From NCBI RefSeq assembly GCF_016918015.1, contig NZ_JAERMK010000002.1, forward strand, positions 1-64,000: 64,000 nucleotides of DNA, read 5' to 3'. Made by a program: the position numbers and the translations under genes. Positions 1 to 9,870 of the stretch are shown piece after piece. The first letter of the stretch is position 1. Every line of letters begins with the position of its first letter. This stretch comes from Glycomyces sp. YM15 (GTDB lineage: Bacteria > Actinomycetota > Actinomycetes > Mycobacteriales > Micromonosporaceae). Under the pieces are notes generated by a model, which saw only the letters and a program-made list of their open reading frames with translations, ran no database searches and was not told the DNA's origin.

Positions 1-79
1 GCAGGAAAGCATGCCGCTCCGCGGTCAGCTTCCTCGGGCCCTGAGCTTTGGTCCGGTTCTGACGGATCTGGAAGTCCAT
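1..79 (-). CDS. Possible IS30-type transposase, N-terminal fragment (partial)
   Basis: Only the first 26 codons lie in the window; the gene runs off the left edge. The ATG at 79 is preceded on the minus strand by AAGGGAT with a 6-7 nt gap. The peptide starts MDFQIRQNRTK and continues GPRKLTAERHAFL, which resembles from memory the N-terminus of actinobacterial IS30-family transposases just before their helix-turn-helix. About 30-50 bp upstream is GGTGTTGCAACGACTCC, similar to the inverted-repeat ends I recall for such elements. This is inference from a short fragment; a helicase-like or other DNA-binding protein is not excluded. Confidence 0.4.
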   Translation of the reverse strand, partial: MDFQIRQNRTKAQGPRKLTAERHAFL

Positions 80-127
80 CGCAATCCCTTGTAGATCAAG
101 GTGTTGCAACGACTCCTAGAACCCAAG
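1..127. mobile_element. Probable right-hand edge of an IS30-like element
   Basis: The stretch contains the start of the putative transposase and, around 100-127, GTGTTGCAACGACTCCTAGA, which looks like a terminal inverted repeat. The other end of the element is outside the window, so neither the repeat pair nor a target duplication can be checked here. The boundary at about 127 is approximate. Confidence 0.35.
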
Positions 128-229
128 GCCTCCCGCGCGGCCCTCTGCTCGTTCCAGCTGAGAGAACTCTCAGGTGGAGAGGCACGCTCCGGTTGGGCAT
201 CCATGCACGATCCACGATAGGTTGTTGTC

Positions 230-592
230 ATGATGCAGATGCTCTGTCCGAAATGTCAGAACCCGATGCACCAGTACGAGCGCAACGGCGTCGTCGTGGA
301 GCAGTGCACCGAATGCAAGGGCATTTTCCTCGACCGCGGCGAGCTCGAGCACCTGATGAAGTTCGAGCAGTCGTTCCACGCCGGTGCCGGTGCGCCCGTT
401 GCCGCGGCGCCCGCCGGCCCGCCCCCGCGCGATCCGCGTTACGACGACCGTCGCCATGACGACCGCCGCTACGACGACCGCCGCCGGGACGACGACTACC
501 GACGCGACCACTACGACGACCGCCGCAAGGACGACTACTACTACAAGAAGAAGAAAAAGAAGAGCGTCTTCGAAGACCTCTTCGACTTCTGA
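230..592 (+). CDS. zf-TFIIB-type zinc-ribbon protein with charged Asp/Arg/Tyr tail
   Basis: A 120-residue protein. The N-terminus has four cysteines arranged as C6-x2-C9 and C26-x2-C29 followed by GIFLDRGELE, the pattern of the zf-TFIIB family, which probably binds one zinc. Residues 60-75 are Ala/Pro rich. Residues 75-110 are almost entirely Asp, Arg, His and Tyr in short DDRR(Y/H) repeats, followed by six lysines and an acidic C-terminus ending VFEDLFDF. The tail is low complexity and probably disordered. No catalytic residues are visible; a nucleic-acid or protein-binding role is likely but unproven. The start could also be the second ATG at 233. Confidence 0.8.
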   Translation: MMQMLCPKCQNPMHQYERNGVVVEQCTECKGIFLDRGELEHLMKFEQSFHAGAGAPVAAAPAGPPPRDPRYDDRRHDDRRYDDRRRDDDYRRDHYDDRRKDDYYYKKKKKKSVFEDLFDF

Positions 593-710
593 CCCGAATC
601 GGCGACGCAAACGGACCGACCGGCATTCGCCGCTCGGTCCTCGTCGTCTGCCCGCAGGCCCCCACGCAGCCGACGCTGCGAGTCCGGAACCGGACGGGCC
701 GCTCGCCGGC

Positions 711-1295
711 TTACGCGGTCAGGGGGAAGGTCGCCTTCGGTGTCCAGGGAATCGGTGCGCCCGTGAGGGTCTCGGAGGTCCAGTCGCCCGGGCTCGGGTG
801 CGTGTACAGCGTGAACGAGTCCACCAGGAACTTCGCCTCGAAACCCGCCAGGGACTGGAAGGCGCGGTCGAGCGCGGCGGTGCCGACGTTCTGCGCGATC
901 GTCACGTGCGGGTGGTACGGGAAGTTCCGCTCGCGGCCGGCCGGTCCCCGGCAGATCGCCGACTCGAGCTGCTCGCATACGGCGATGCCGTCGACCACCG
1001 CCACGAACACCACCTCGGTGACCGGCCGGAACGAGCCGGTCCCGCGCAGGTGCAGGTCGAAGGGCGGGCACGCGGCCGCGACGCCCTCCAGGTGCTCCCG
1101 GTAGGGCCCCAGGGCCGTCGCCGGGATCTCGGTGGGCCCGAGCAGCGTCAGGTGCGCGGGGACGGTCCCGCCGAGCAGGTCGCCCGAGGCGATGCGGGCC
1201 TCGTCGAGGATCTCGCGCCACGGCGAGGGCACCGGGATCGCCACCCCGACGGTGACGACCTTCTCCCGTGGCGCGGCCGGGCTGGTCTGGCCCAC
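711..1295 (-). CDS. 2'-5' RNA ligase / 2H phosphoesterase family protein
   Basis: A 194-residue protein with the two HxT motifs of the 2H phosphoesterase superfamily, HLT at about 48-50 and HVT at about 130-132 in HPHVTIAQ. Such enzymes act on 2',5' or cyclic phosphodiester bonds in RNA or small nucleotides; the substrate cannot be told from sequence. The GTG start overlaps the TAG stop of trpS by one base (TAGTG), which implies translational coupling and selects this start over the longer open frame running antisense through trpS. Linkage to a tRNA synthetase hints at an RNA-related role, but that is inference. Confidence 0.8.
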   Translation of the reverse strand: MGQTSPAAPREKVVTVGVAIPVPSPWREILDEARIASGDLLGGTVPAHLTLLGPTEIPATALGPYREHLEGVAAACPPFDLHLRGTGSFRPVTEVVFVAVVDGIAVCEQLESAICRGPAGRERNFPYHPHVTIAQNVGTAALDRAFQSLAGFEAKFLVDSFTLYTHPSPGDWTSETLTGAPIPWTPKATFPLTA

Positions 1296-2311
1296 TAAAG
1301 CGCCACCGGCGGGTAGAAGCCGACCTTCTTGTACGCCTTGGCGATCGTGCGGGCCGCGAGGTGGCGGGCCTTCTCGGCGCCCGAGGTGAGGATGCGGTCG
1401 AGCTCGGCTTTGTCGGCGAGGTACTCCTTGGTCCTGGCGGCGATCGGACCGAGGGTGTCGGCCACGACCTCGGCGAGGTCGCCCTTGAAGTCGCCGTAGC
1501 CCTTCCCGGCGTACTCGGCCTCGAGCTTCTCGATCGTGGTGCCCGCCAGGGCCGTGTAGATGTTCATCAGGTTCGACACGCCCGCCTTCTTCTCGGGGTC
1601 GTACCGCACCTCGGCTTCGGAGTCCGTGACCGCGCTCTTGATCTTCTTGCGCATCTGGTTCGGCTCGTCGAGCAGGTAGAGGCAGCCGCGCGGGGAGGTC
1701 GAGGACTTCGACATCTTCTTCTCGGGCTCGGCGAGGTCCTTGATCGTCGCGGTCTCCTTGACGATGTAGGGCTCGGGGACGACGAACGTCTGGCCGTACG
1801 TGGTGTTGAAGCGGCCCGCGAGGTCGCGGCTGAGCTCCAGGTGCTGGCGCTGGTCCTCGCCGACCGGGACCTGGTCGGTCTGGTACAGCAGGATGTCGGC
1901 GGCCATGAGGATCGGATAGGTGAAGAGCCCCACCGTTGTGCGTTCTTGTTTGGCCGACTTGTCCTTGAACTGGGTCATCCGGGACGCTTCGCCGAAACCG
2001 GTCTCCGTGCCGAGGATCCACGACAGCATCGTGTGCTCGGGCACCTGGGACTGGATGAACAGCGTGCACCGCTCGGGGTCGACGCCCAGCGCCAGGAGTT
2101 GAGCGGCGCTCACGCGTGAGCGCTGGTGCAATACCTTTGGGTCGTGATCGACGGTGATCGCGTGTTGGTCGACGACGCAGTAGAGCGCGTCCGTGGAGTC
2201 CTGCATCGCCACCCACTGCCGCACCGCGCCCAGGTAGTTTCCGAGGTGGAACGAGTCCGAGGTGGGCTGGATCCCGGAGAAGACGCGGGGTTTGCGGTCG
2301 GCAGTGCTCAT
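1295..2311 (-). CDS. trpS: Tryptophanyl-tRNA synthetase
   Basis: This 338-residue class I synthetase charges tRNA-Trp with tryptophan in the cytosol. The HIGH-like signature is FHLGNYLG (about 21-28) and the ATP-binding KMSKS is at 199-203. Length is normal for bacterial TrpRS. No clear Shine-Dalgarno precedes the ATG; instead the minus strand reads CAGAAT six bases before the start, a -10-like hexamer suggesting a leaderless mRNA. It is followed without gap by the 2H phosphoesterase gene, with which it probably forms an operon. Confidence 0.95.
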   Translation of the reverse strand: MSTADRKPRVFSGIQPTSDSFHLGNYLGAVRQWVAMQDSTDALYCVVDQHAITVDHDPKVLHQRSRVSAAQLLALGVDPERCTLFIQSQVPEHTMLSWILGTETGFGEASRMTQFKDKSAKQERTTVGLFTYPILMAADILLYQTDQVPVGEDQRQHLELSRDLAGRFNTTYGQTFVVPEPYIVKETATIKDLAEPEKKMSKSSTSPRGCLYLLDEPNQMRKKIKSAVTDSEAEVRYDPEKKAGVSNLMNIYTALAGTTIEKLEAEYAGKGYGDFKGDLAEVVADTLGPIAARTKEYLADKAELDRILTSGAEKARHLAARTIAKAYKKVGFYPPVAL

Positions 2312-2429
2312 GGACCGATTCTGACATCCACGCCGAGAAGGCGGCCACCCGGTATTGCGGCGCCGGCGATCCTGATGTTTAATTGTGTTGGATCTTGAGT
2401 ACTATGCTCTCGAAACATGAGGAGGCGGC

Positions 2430-3257
2430 ATGCTGGCGCAGCAGCGGCAGAGCCGGATCGCCGAGCGCGTCCACCGAACCGGCGCGGTCCGGGTGGCGGA
2501 GCTCGTCGAAGAGTTCGGCGTGTCCGACATGACCATCCGCCGCGACCTCGAGACCCTCGCCGACCGCGGTCTCGTCGCCAAAGTTCACGGCGGCGCCACC
2601 GCGGTCGACTTCGGCTCCACCACCGAGCCCGGCTTCGCCGTCAAGCAGGTCCGCCAGGAAGCCGAGAAGCAGGCCATCGCCGACGCCGCCGCCACCCTCG
2701 TCGGCCCCGGCCAGGCCATCGCCCTCTCCGCCGGCACCACCACCTGGACCCTCGCCCACCGCCTCACCGACGTCCCGGACCTGACCGTGGTCACCAACTC
2801 CGTGCCCGTCGCCGACGTCTTCTACCGCGCCGGCCGCGCCGACCAGACCGTCATCCTCACCGGTGGCGTGCGGACGCCTTCCGACGCCCTCGTCGGCCCC
2901 TTCGCGGTGGCCTCCCTCGAGAAGGTCAACGTCGACACCGTCTTCCTCGGCGTCCACGGCATGTCCCTGCGGGCCGGGTTCACCACCCCGAACCTCCTCG
3001 AAGCCGAGACCGTCACCACCCTCGCCGCCAAAGGCCGCCGCCTCGTGGTCGTCGCCGACCACACCAAGTACGACGTCGTCGGCATCGCCACCATCGCCTC
3101 CCTCGACGACGCCGACGTCATCGTCACCGACTCCCTCCTCGACGAGGAGGCCCGACGCCAACTGCGCGAACACGTCGACCAGATCGTGCTCGCGCCGGTC
3201 CCGACCGCGGAACACCACGGCCACGGGAAACGCACTACACCCGAGAAGAGATCATGA
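2430..3257 (+). CDS. DeoR-family transcriptional regulator of the galactose operon
   Basis: A 275-residue DeoR/GlpR-type regulator. The N-terminal winged HTH covers about 5-60, with GVSDMTIRRDLETLADRG being the characteristic recognition segment. The rest is a DeoRC sugar-phosphate sensor domain (ALSAGTTTWTLAHRL and VVADHTKYDVVG motifs). A strong GAGGAGG Shine-Dalgarno lies at 2419-2425. The stop overlaps the galT start by four bases (ATGA), so the regulator is cotranslated with the Leloir genes and is expected to control them, probably in response to a phosphorylated galactose metabolite. Whether it represses or activates cannot be seen. Confidence 0.9.
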   Translation: MLAQQRQSRIAERVHRTGAVRVAELVEEFGVSDMTIRRDLETLADRGLVAKVHGGATAVDFGSTTEPGFAVKQVRQEAEKQAIADAAATLVGPGQAIALSAGTTTWTLAHRLTDVPDLTVVTNSVPVADVFYRAGRADQTVILTGGVRTPSDALVGPFAVASLEKVNVDTVFLGVHGMSLRAGFTTPNLLEAETVTTLAAKGRRLVVVADHTKYDVVGIATIASLDDADVIVTDSLLDEEARRQLREHVDQIVLAPVPTAEHHGHGKRTTPEKRS

Positions 3258-4384
3258 CCGCGTTCCACATGGAGTCCGGCAGCCTCGCCGACGGCCGCCA
3301 GATCCTCTACTACTCGACCGAGCCCGAGGCCGGCCGCGCCGGCTACGCCGACAAGCGCGACCTCGGTGACCGCATGAGCGCCGGCGAGATCCGCTACGAC
3401 GTGCTCCGCGACGAATGGGTGGCGGTCTCCGCCGGCCGCTCCGGCCGCCCGCAGCTGCCCGTCGCCTGCCCGCTGTGCCCCTCCCACGGAGACGAGCTCA
3501 CCGAGATCCCCGCCCCCGACTACGAGGTCGCGGTCTTCGAGAACCGTTTTCCCAGCTTCGGAGGCGGAGCCGGAGAAACGCATGAGCACGGTCCGAGCCT
3601 CGGCGGGACCCGCGGCTCGCTCGCGCCCGAGGTGGACGGCGCGGCCATGGAGGTCGCGGTCCCCGCGAGCGGCCGCTGCGAGGTCGTCGTCTTCTCCGAC
3701 GACCACGACTCCTCGCTCGTCGACCTCGACCCCGAACGCATCGCCCTCGTCATCCGCGCCCAGGCCCAGCGCACCGCCGACCTGTACGCCCGCGGCGACA
3801 TCGCCCAGGTCTTCTGCTTCGAGAACCGCGGCGTCGAGATCGGCGTGACCCTCCACCACCCGCACGGCCAGATCTACGGCTACCCCTACGTCACCCCGCA
3901 GTCCCAGAAGTACCTCTCCGCTGCCAAGCGCCACAAGCAGACCACGGGCCGCGACCTCTTCGACGACATCATCGCCGCCGAGAGCAGGTCCGAACGCGTC
4001 ATCGCCGAGAACGAGCACTGGATCGCCTTCACGCCCTTCGCCGCGCGCTGGCCCTTCGAGGTCCAGGTCTACCCGAAGGCCCGCTTCGCCGACCTCACCG
4101 AGCTGCCCGAGGCGTACATCGACTCGTTCGCGCCGCTCTACCTCGACCTGCTCAAGCGCTGCGACGCGGCCTACCCTGGGGAGCCGATGCCGTACATGTC
4201 CGGCTGGCACCAGGCCCCCGTCGGCGAACTCCGCGAGTTCGGGCGCCTGCGCCTGGAGCTCGTCTCCATCCGCCGCGGCCCCGGCCGCGTCAAGTTCCTG
4301 GCCTCATCGGAGTCCGTCATGGGCGGCTGGGTCCACGACCTCGGCCCTGAGACCTCCGCTTCAATCCTCAAGGGAGCATTGTGA
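3254..4384 (+). CDS. galT: Galactose-1-phosphate uridylyltransferase
   Basis: The 376-residue product exchanges UMP between UDP-glucose and galactose-1-phosphate. The catalytic HPH triad sits at about 202-204 in LHHPHGQIYGYPY; the middle of the family motif carries the uridylylated histidine. A CPLC pair at 72-75 is the usual zinc/iron ligand. The ATG overlaps the regulator's stop (ATGA), and the galT stop overlaps galE (GTGA), so the operon is translationally coupled. Residues 105-130 are a Gly/Glu-rich loop. Length is normal for the family. Confidence 0.95.
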   Translation: MTAFHMESGSLADGRQILYYSTEPEAGRAGYADKRDLGDRMSAGEIRYDVLRDEWVAVSAGRSGRPQLPVACPLCPSHGDELTEIPAPDYEVAVFENRFPSFGGGAGETHEHGPSLGGTRGSLAPEVDGAAMEVAVPASGRCEVVVFSDDHDSSLVDLDPERIALVIRAQAQRTADLYARGDIAQVFCFENRGVEIGVTLHHPHGQIYGYPYVTPQSQKYLSAAKRHKQTTGRDLFDDIIAAESRSERVIAENEHWIAFTPFAARWPFEVQVYPKARFADLTELPEAYIDSFAPLYLDLLKRCDAAYPGEPMPYMSGWHQAPVGELREFGRLRLELVSIRRGPGRVKFLASSESVMGGWVHDLGPETSASILKGAL

Positions 4385-5338
4385 AATACCTCGTCACCGG
4401 CGGCGCCGGCTACATCGGTTCGATCGTCGCCACGATGCTGCTCGAAGCCGGCCACGAAGTGGTCGTGCTCGACAACTGCTCGACCGGCTCGGCCGAGCGC
4501 GTCCCGGTCGGGGCCCTCCTGGTGCGCAAGGACATCCGCGACGCCCGCGAAGTCCTCGACGCCACCTTCGACGGGGTCCTGCACTTCGCGGGCCTCATCG
4601 CCGCGGGCGAATCGATGAGCAAGCCCGACCTCTACTGGGAGGCCAACACGGCCGGCACGTTCGCGCTCCTCGACGCCATGCGCGAGGCGAACGTGAAGAC
4701 CCTCGTGTTCTCCTCCACCGCCGCGGTCTACGGCAACCCGACCGAGGTCCCGATCAAGGAGGAGGCCGTCAAGGCCCCCACCTCCACCTACGGCGCGACG
4801 AAGCTCTCCAGCGACATGGCGATCGCCTCCGAGGTCATCGCCTACGGCCTCGCCGCGGTCTCCCTGCGCTACTTCAACGTCGTCGGCGCCTACCAGGACC
4901 GGTCGGGCACCTGGCACGGGGAGAACCACGACCCGGAGACCCACATCATCCCGATCGCGTTCGACGCCGCCTCCGGCAAGCGCGAGTCCTTCGGGCTCTT
5001 CGGCGACGACTACCCGACCCCCGACGGCACCTGCATCCGCGACTACATCCACGTCGCCGACCTCGCCGACGCCCACCTGCTCGCCCTCCAGGCCGCCGAG
5101 GCCGGCGAGCACAAGATCTACAACCTCGGCAACGGCAACGGCTTCTCCAACAAGGAGGTCGTGGCCACCGTCAAGCGGGTCACCGGGACCGACTTCCCAG
5201 TGGAGATCGGGCCCCGCCGCCCCGGGGACCCGGCCGAACTCGTCGCCTCCTCGGAGCGCGCGAAGACCGAACTCGGCTGGAAGCCCAGCCGGGACAGCCT
5301 CGACCGCATGGTCGCCGACGCCTGGAAGTACTACCAGC

Positions 5339-5352
<14 letters not shown>
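4381..5352 (+). CDS. galE: UDP-glucose 4-epimerase
   Basis: A 323-residue extended short-chain dehydrogenase that interconverts UDP-galactose and UDP-glucose with bound NAD. The Rossmann motif TGGAGYIGS is at 6-14; Ser112 (SSTAAVYG) and Y137-x3-K141 form the catalytic set. It starts with GTG, overlapping the galT stop by four bases, with AAGGGAG just upstream. It closes the Leloir cycle with galT and galK. The galK start lies inside its last codons, a 14-base overlap. Confidence 0.95.
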
Positions 5353-6481
<1,129 letters not shown>

Positions 6482-6488
6482 ACGGCGG

Positions 6489-6565
6489 GGTCGAGCGGCA
6501 TGACTCGACCGCTGTGACAGCGAACCAGGGACCGGTCGCGCTCACGCGTGGCCGGTCCCTTGCTC
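6489..6565 (+). terminator. Probable terminator after galK
   Basis: Two inverted repeats follow galK. The first is GGTCGAG with CTCGACC (6489-6495 and 6504-6510). The second, stronger, pairs AGGGACCGG (6527-6535) with CCGGTCCCT (6552-6560) and is followed by TGCTCT. The U-tract is weak, as is common in high-GC genomes. Confidence 0.55.
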
Positions 6566-6581
6566 TGCAATACTCCTGAGC

Positions 6582-6929
6582 ATGGAATTCGTCCACTTGC
6601 TGCTGCGCTACCTCCACCTGCTCGGGTTCGCCGCCGTCTTCGGCGGCTGGCTCGTCTCCCTGCTCTCCAAGAAGTTCGACTTCAACGCCGCGATGCTCTA
6701 CGGCATCGCCACCCAGCTCGCCACCGGCATCGTCCTGTACGGGATCGTCGCGGCCGACGGTGACGCGAACCACGCCAAGCTCGGCGTGAAGTTCCTGCTC
6801 GCCCTGCTGCTCGCCGTCATGATCGCGATTCCGGTCTGGAAGAAGCGCGCGAAGGTCGCCGCCGGGCACTTCTACACGACCGGCGCGCTCATCGCGGTCA
6901 CCGCCGGCGTGGCCGTCTTCTGGACCTAG
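6582..6929 (+). CDS. Small integral membrane protein of unknown function
   Basis: A 115-residue protein with about four hydrophobic segments (roughly 5-25, 38-57, 66-85 and 95-113), an early FVHLLLRYLHLLG helix containing two histidines, and a KKFDF loop. The overall look recalls small CopD/DUF2269-like membrane proteins with conserved N-terminal histidines, but I cannot assign it. It stands alone between the galactose and nucleoside operons, with a weak ribosome site. The coding frame has strong third-position GC bias, so it is very probably real. Confidence 0.75.
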   Translation: MEFVHLLLRYLHLLGFAAVFGGWLVSLLSKKFDFNAAMLYGIATQLATGIVLYGIVAADGDANHAKLGVKFLLALLLAVMIAIPVWKKRAKVAAGHFYTTGALIAVTAGVAVFWT

Positions 6930-7072
6930 GACGGGCGCGGATCGCGCTTTTCACGGCGTGCGGACCGCCCGGCCCGGAGGACCGAATTGTGACCCTCCAA
7001 GGGCCCGCGAGCTGCAATCGCGCCGTAGTGCGAACGAAACACCTGTTCACCGCTGGTCTCAGTCATAGGATG

Positions 7073-7086
7073 TTTCGGTAACGAAA
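7073..7086. promoter_or_regulatory. Inverted repeat upstream of the nucleoside transporter operon
   Basis: TTTCG-GTAA-CGAAA lies about 90 bp before the BMP-type gene in an AT-richer patch. Symmetric CGAAA half-sites are typical of LacI/GntR-class operators. Function is inferred only from shape and position. Confidence 0.35.
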
Positions 7087-7173
7087 TCATCAAGGTCGGT
7101 GTCAAAGCCCGCCGACTGCGGCCATGATGGGGCGGGTATCGACTTACCCCTTGGATTGTCAAAGGAGACCGAG

Positions 7174-8262
7174 ATGGCTGTCAAGCCGTTCAAGCTGGCC
7201 CTGGCGGGTCTTTCCGCCGTTGGCCTCGCCGCCCTCGCCGCTTGCGGTGAGGCACCGTCCGAGAACGGCGGCGACGACAACGCCGACGCGTCGTTCCTCG
7301 CTTGCATGGTCACCGACTCCGGTGGCGTGGACGACAAGTCCTTCAACGAGTCCTCCTGGGCCGGCATGGAAGCCGCCGCCGAGGAGAACAGCGACATCAA
7401 GGTGGACTTCAAGGAGTCGTCCTCCGAGACCGACTACGACCCGAACCTGCAGGCCTCGGTCGACGACGGCTGCAACTTCATCATCGGCGTCGGCGGCCTC
7501 ATGACCGAGAACGTGAACACCGCCGCCACCGCGAACCCGGACATCCCGTTCGCCACGGTCGACGGCTTCTCCGAGGTCGAGAACGTCTACTCGATCCAGT
7601 TCGACACCGCCCAGTCGGCCTTCCTCGCCGGTTACGTCGCCGCGTCGCAGACCAAGACCGGCACCGTCGCCACCTGGGGCGGCATGAAGATCCCGCCGGT
7701 GACCATCTTCATGGACGGCTTCGCCGAGGGCATCGAGAAGCACAACGCCGACAAGGGCACCGACGTCAAGCTGCTCGGCTGGAACGCCGAGACCCAGGAA
7801 GGCACCTTCCTGAACAGCTTCGAGGACACCGCCGCGGGCAAGAGCACCACGGACACCTTCATCACGCAGAACGCGGACATCATCTTCCCGGTCGCCGGCC
7901 CCGCGGGCCTCGGCGCGCTGACCGCCGCCGCGGAGAACGACGCCGTGAACGCGATCTGGGTCGACACCGACGGCTACGAGTCCACCGAGTACGGTGCCGA
8001 GCTCATCACCTCGGCCGAGAAGGGCCTCGCGAACGCCGTCAAGGACTCCGTCCTCGCCGCTTACGACGCCGCCAACGGCGGGGAGGCCATCTCGGGCTCC
8101 TACGTGGGGACGCTCGCCAACGACGGTGTCTCGCTCGCGCCGTTCCACGACTTCGACTCGGCCGTCTCCGCCGACACCAAGGCCGAGCTCGAGGCGCTGA
8201 CCCAGCAGATCATCGACGGCACGCTCGTCGTCGAGTCGCCGGCCAGCCCCGCTGCTCAGTAA
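7174..8262 (+). CDS. BMP-family nucleoside-binding lipoprotein of an ABC importer
   Basis: A 362-residue lipoprotein. The signal peptide ends in a lipobox LAAC with the lipidated Cys at 24, placing it on the outer face of the membrane. The mature part has the BMP/PnrA-family motifs DSGGVDDKSFNESSW (about 49-63) and GGLMTENV. PnrA/BmpA proteins bind purine or other nucleosides and deliver them to RbsC-type permeases. An AAAGGAGA ribosome site lies at 7161-7168; an upstream in-frame start at 7099 is rejected because it would bury the signal peptide. First gene of a salvage operon ending in thymidine phosphorylase. Confidence 0.92.
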   Translation: MAVKPFKLALAGLSAVGLAALAACGEAPSENGGDDNADASFLACMVTDSGGVDDKSFNESSWAGMEAAAEENSDIKVDFKESSSETDYDPNLQASVDDGCNFIIGVGGLMTENVNTAATANPDIPFATVDGFSEVENVYSIQFDTAQSAFLAGYVAASQTKTGTVATWGGMKIPPVTIFMDGFAEGIEKHNADKGTDVKLLGWNAETQEGTFLNSFEDTAAGKSTTDTFITQNADIIFPVAGPAGLGALTAAAENDAVNAIWVDTDGYESTEYGAELITSAEKGLANAVKDSVLAAYDAANGGEAISGSYVGTLANDGVSLAPFHDFDSAVSADTKAELEALTQQIIDGTLVVESPASPAAQ

Positions 8263-8292
8263 CCGAGCGGATCGAAGCAAAAGGACACGCAC

Positions 8293-9870
8293 TTGCGACT
8301 CGAACTGAAGGGCCTGACGAAGAAGTTCGGCTCGTTCACCGCTGACGACGACATCGACCTCGTGGTCGAGCCCGGCCAGATCCACGCCGTCCTCGGCGAG
8401 AACGGCGCGGGCAAGTCGACGCTCATGAACATGCTCTACGGGATCCTGGCGCCGACCAGCGGCGAGATCCTGATCGACGGGGAGCCGGTCACCTTCGAAG
8501 GTCCGGGCGACGCCATCGCCGCCGGGATCGGGATGGTCCACCAGCACTTCAAACTCGTCGGTCCCTTCAGCGTCGCCGACAACGTGCAGCTCGGTCGGGA
8601 GCACACCCAGGGTCTGGGTGTGCTCTCGGCCAAGGCCGCGCGGAAGGCCGTCCTCGACGTCTCCGAGGAGTACGGCCTCAAGCTCGACCCCGACGCGATC
8701 TGCGAGGACCTGCCCGTGGGCGTCCAGCAGCGCGTCGAGATCGTCAAGGCCCTCTCGGGGCCGAAGACGGAACTGCTCATCCTCGACGAGCCGACCGCGG
8801 TGCTCACGCCCGCGGAGATCACCGAGCTCCTGCAGATCATGCGGAACCTCGCGGCGGCGGGCACGTCGATCCTGTTCATCTCCCACAAGCTCAAAGAGGT
8901 CCAGGCCGTCGCGGACACCGTCACGGTGATCCGGCGCGGCAAGGTGGTCGCCGAGCTGGAACCGACCGCCTCGGAGGCCGAGATGGCCTCCGCGATGGTC
9001 GGCCGCGCCGTCACCCTCCAGGTCGACAAGACCCCGGCCGAGCCGGGCGAGGCGCGCCTGGAGATCGAGGGCCTCACCGTCGTCTCCGACGCCGGCGTGA
9101 AGGTCCTCGACGGACTCGAACTCACCGTCCACTCTGGAGAGATCGTGGGCCTCGCGGGCGTCGAGGGCAACGGCCAGACCGAACTGGCCCGCTCGATCCT
9201 CGGCCTCATCAAGCCCGACGAGGGCCGCATCGCGATCGACGGCAAGGACGTGCACGGCGCGAGCCCCGCCCACCGCATCGCCGACGGCCTCGGCTACATC
9301 CCCGAGGACCGCGGCCGCGACGGCGTGATCACGGAGTTCTCGGTCGCCGAGAACCTCGTGCTCAACCAGTACCGCGACGCCCCGTTCGCCCGCCGCGGCG
9401 CGGTCAACGCCGGCGCGGTCCGCAAGCGCGCGGTCGACTCGATCGCCGAGTTCGACATCCGCACCCAGTCCCCGGAGGAGCCGGTCTCGGCGCTCTCCGG
9501 CGGCAACGCGCAGAAGGTCATCATCGCCCGCGAGTTCTCCCGGCCCCGCCGGCTCCTCGTCGCGGCGCAGCCGACCCGCGGCGTCGACGTCGGCGCGAGC
9601 CAGTTCATCCACTCCCGGCTCGTCGCCGAGCGCGACACCGGCACCGGTGTCCTCCTCATCTCGTCCGAACTGGACGAGATCTACGCCCTCGCCGACCGCA
9701 TCGCCGTGATCTACAACGGCCGCATCGTCGGCGAGGTCGCCCCCGACACGCCGCGCGCGGTCATCGGCCGCCTCATGGTCGGCGCCGACATCGCCGGCGC
9801 GGACGACACCGCACCGGCCCCCGACGACGCCGACCAGACCGACGAGGAAGCCAACGGAGGTGACCGATGA
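8293..9870 (+). CDS. ABC transporter ATPase, double nucleotide-binding domain (nucleoside uptake)
   Basis: This 525-residue protein carries two ABC domains, as in the YufO/NupO and RbsA classes. Domain 1 has Walker A GENGAGKST (35-43) and a divergent signature LPVGVQQR. Domain 2 has a degenerate Walker A GVEGNGQTE (around 290) but a full LSGGNAQK signature, and AAQPTRGVD replaces the usual Walker B glutamate. This asymmetry is typical of the family. The TTG start is supported by AAAAGGA seven bases upstream. It ends in an acidic tail and overlaps the next gene by ATGA. Confidence 0.92.
   Translation: MRLELKGLTKKFGSFTADDDIDLVVEPGQIHAVLGENGAGKSTLMNMLYGILAPTSGEILIDGEPVTFEGPGDAIAAGIGMVHQHFKLVGPFSVADNVQLGREHTQGLGVLSAKAARKAVLDVSEEYGLKLDPDAICEDLPVGVQQRVEIVKALSGPKTELLILDEPTAVLTPAEITELLQIMRNLAAAGTSILFISHKLKEVQAVADTVTVIRRGKVVAELEPTASEAEMASAMVGRAVTLQVDKTPAEPGEARLEIEGLTVVSDAGVKVLDGLELTVHSGEIVGLAGVEGNGQTELARSILGLIKPDEGRIAIDGKDVHGASPAHRIADGLGYIPEDRGRDGVITEFSVAENLVLNQYRDAPFARRGAVNAGAVRKRAVDSIAEFDIRTQSPEEPVSALSGGNAQKVIIAREFSRPRRLLVAAQPTRGVDVGASQFIHSRLVAERDTGTGVLLISSELDEIYALADRIAVIYNGRIVGEVAPDTPRAVIGRLMVGADIAGADDTAPAPDDADQTDEEANGGDR

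Noticed and set aside
384-1298. Long plus-strand open frame overlapping the zinc-ribbon and 2H phosphoesterase genes
   Set aside because: Arg/Pro-rich shadow translation created by GC-rich third positions; the overlapping frames have real motifs.
711-2348. Single 545-residue minus-strand frame covering trpS and the 2H gene
   Set aside because: Its first 350 residues are an Arg-rich shadow of trpS; only the part after the GTG at 1295 is protein-like.
7159-9612. 817-residue frame antisense to the nucleoside transporter genes
   Set aside because: Typical antisense shadow (Asp/Gly/Val/Arg rich) of two well-supported genes.
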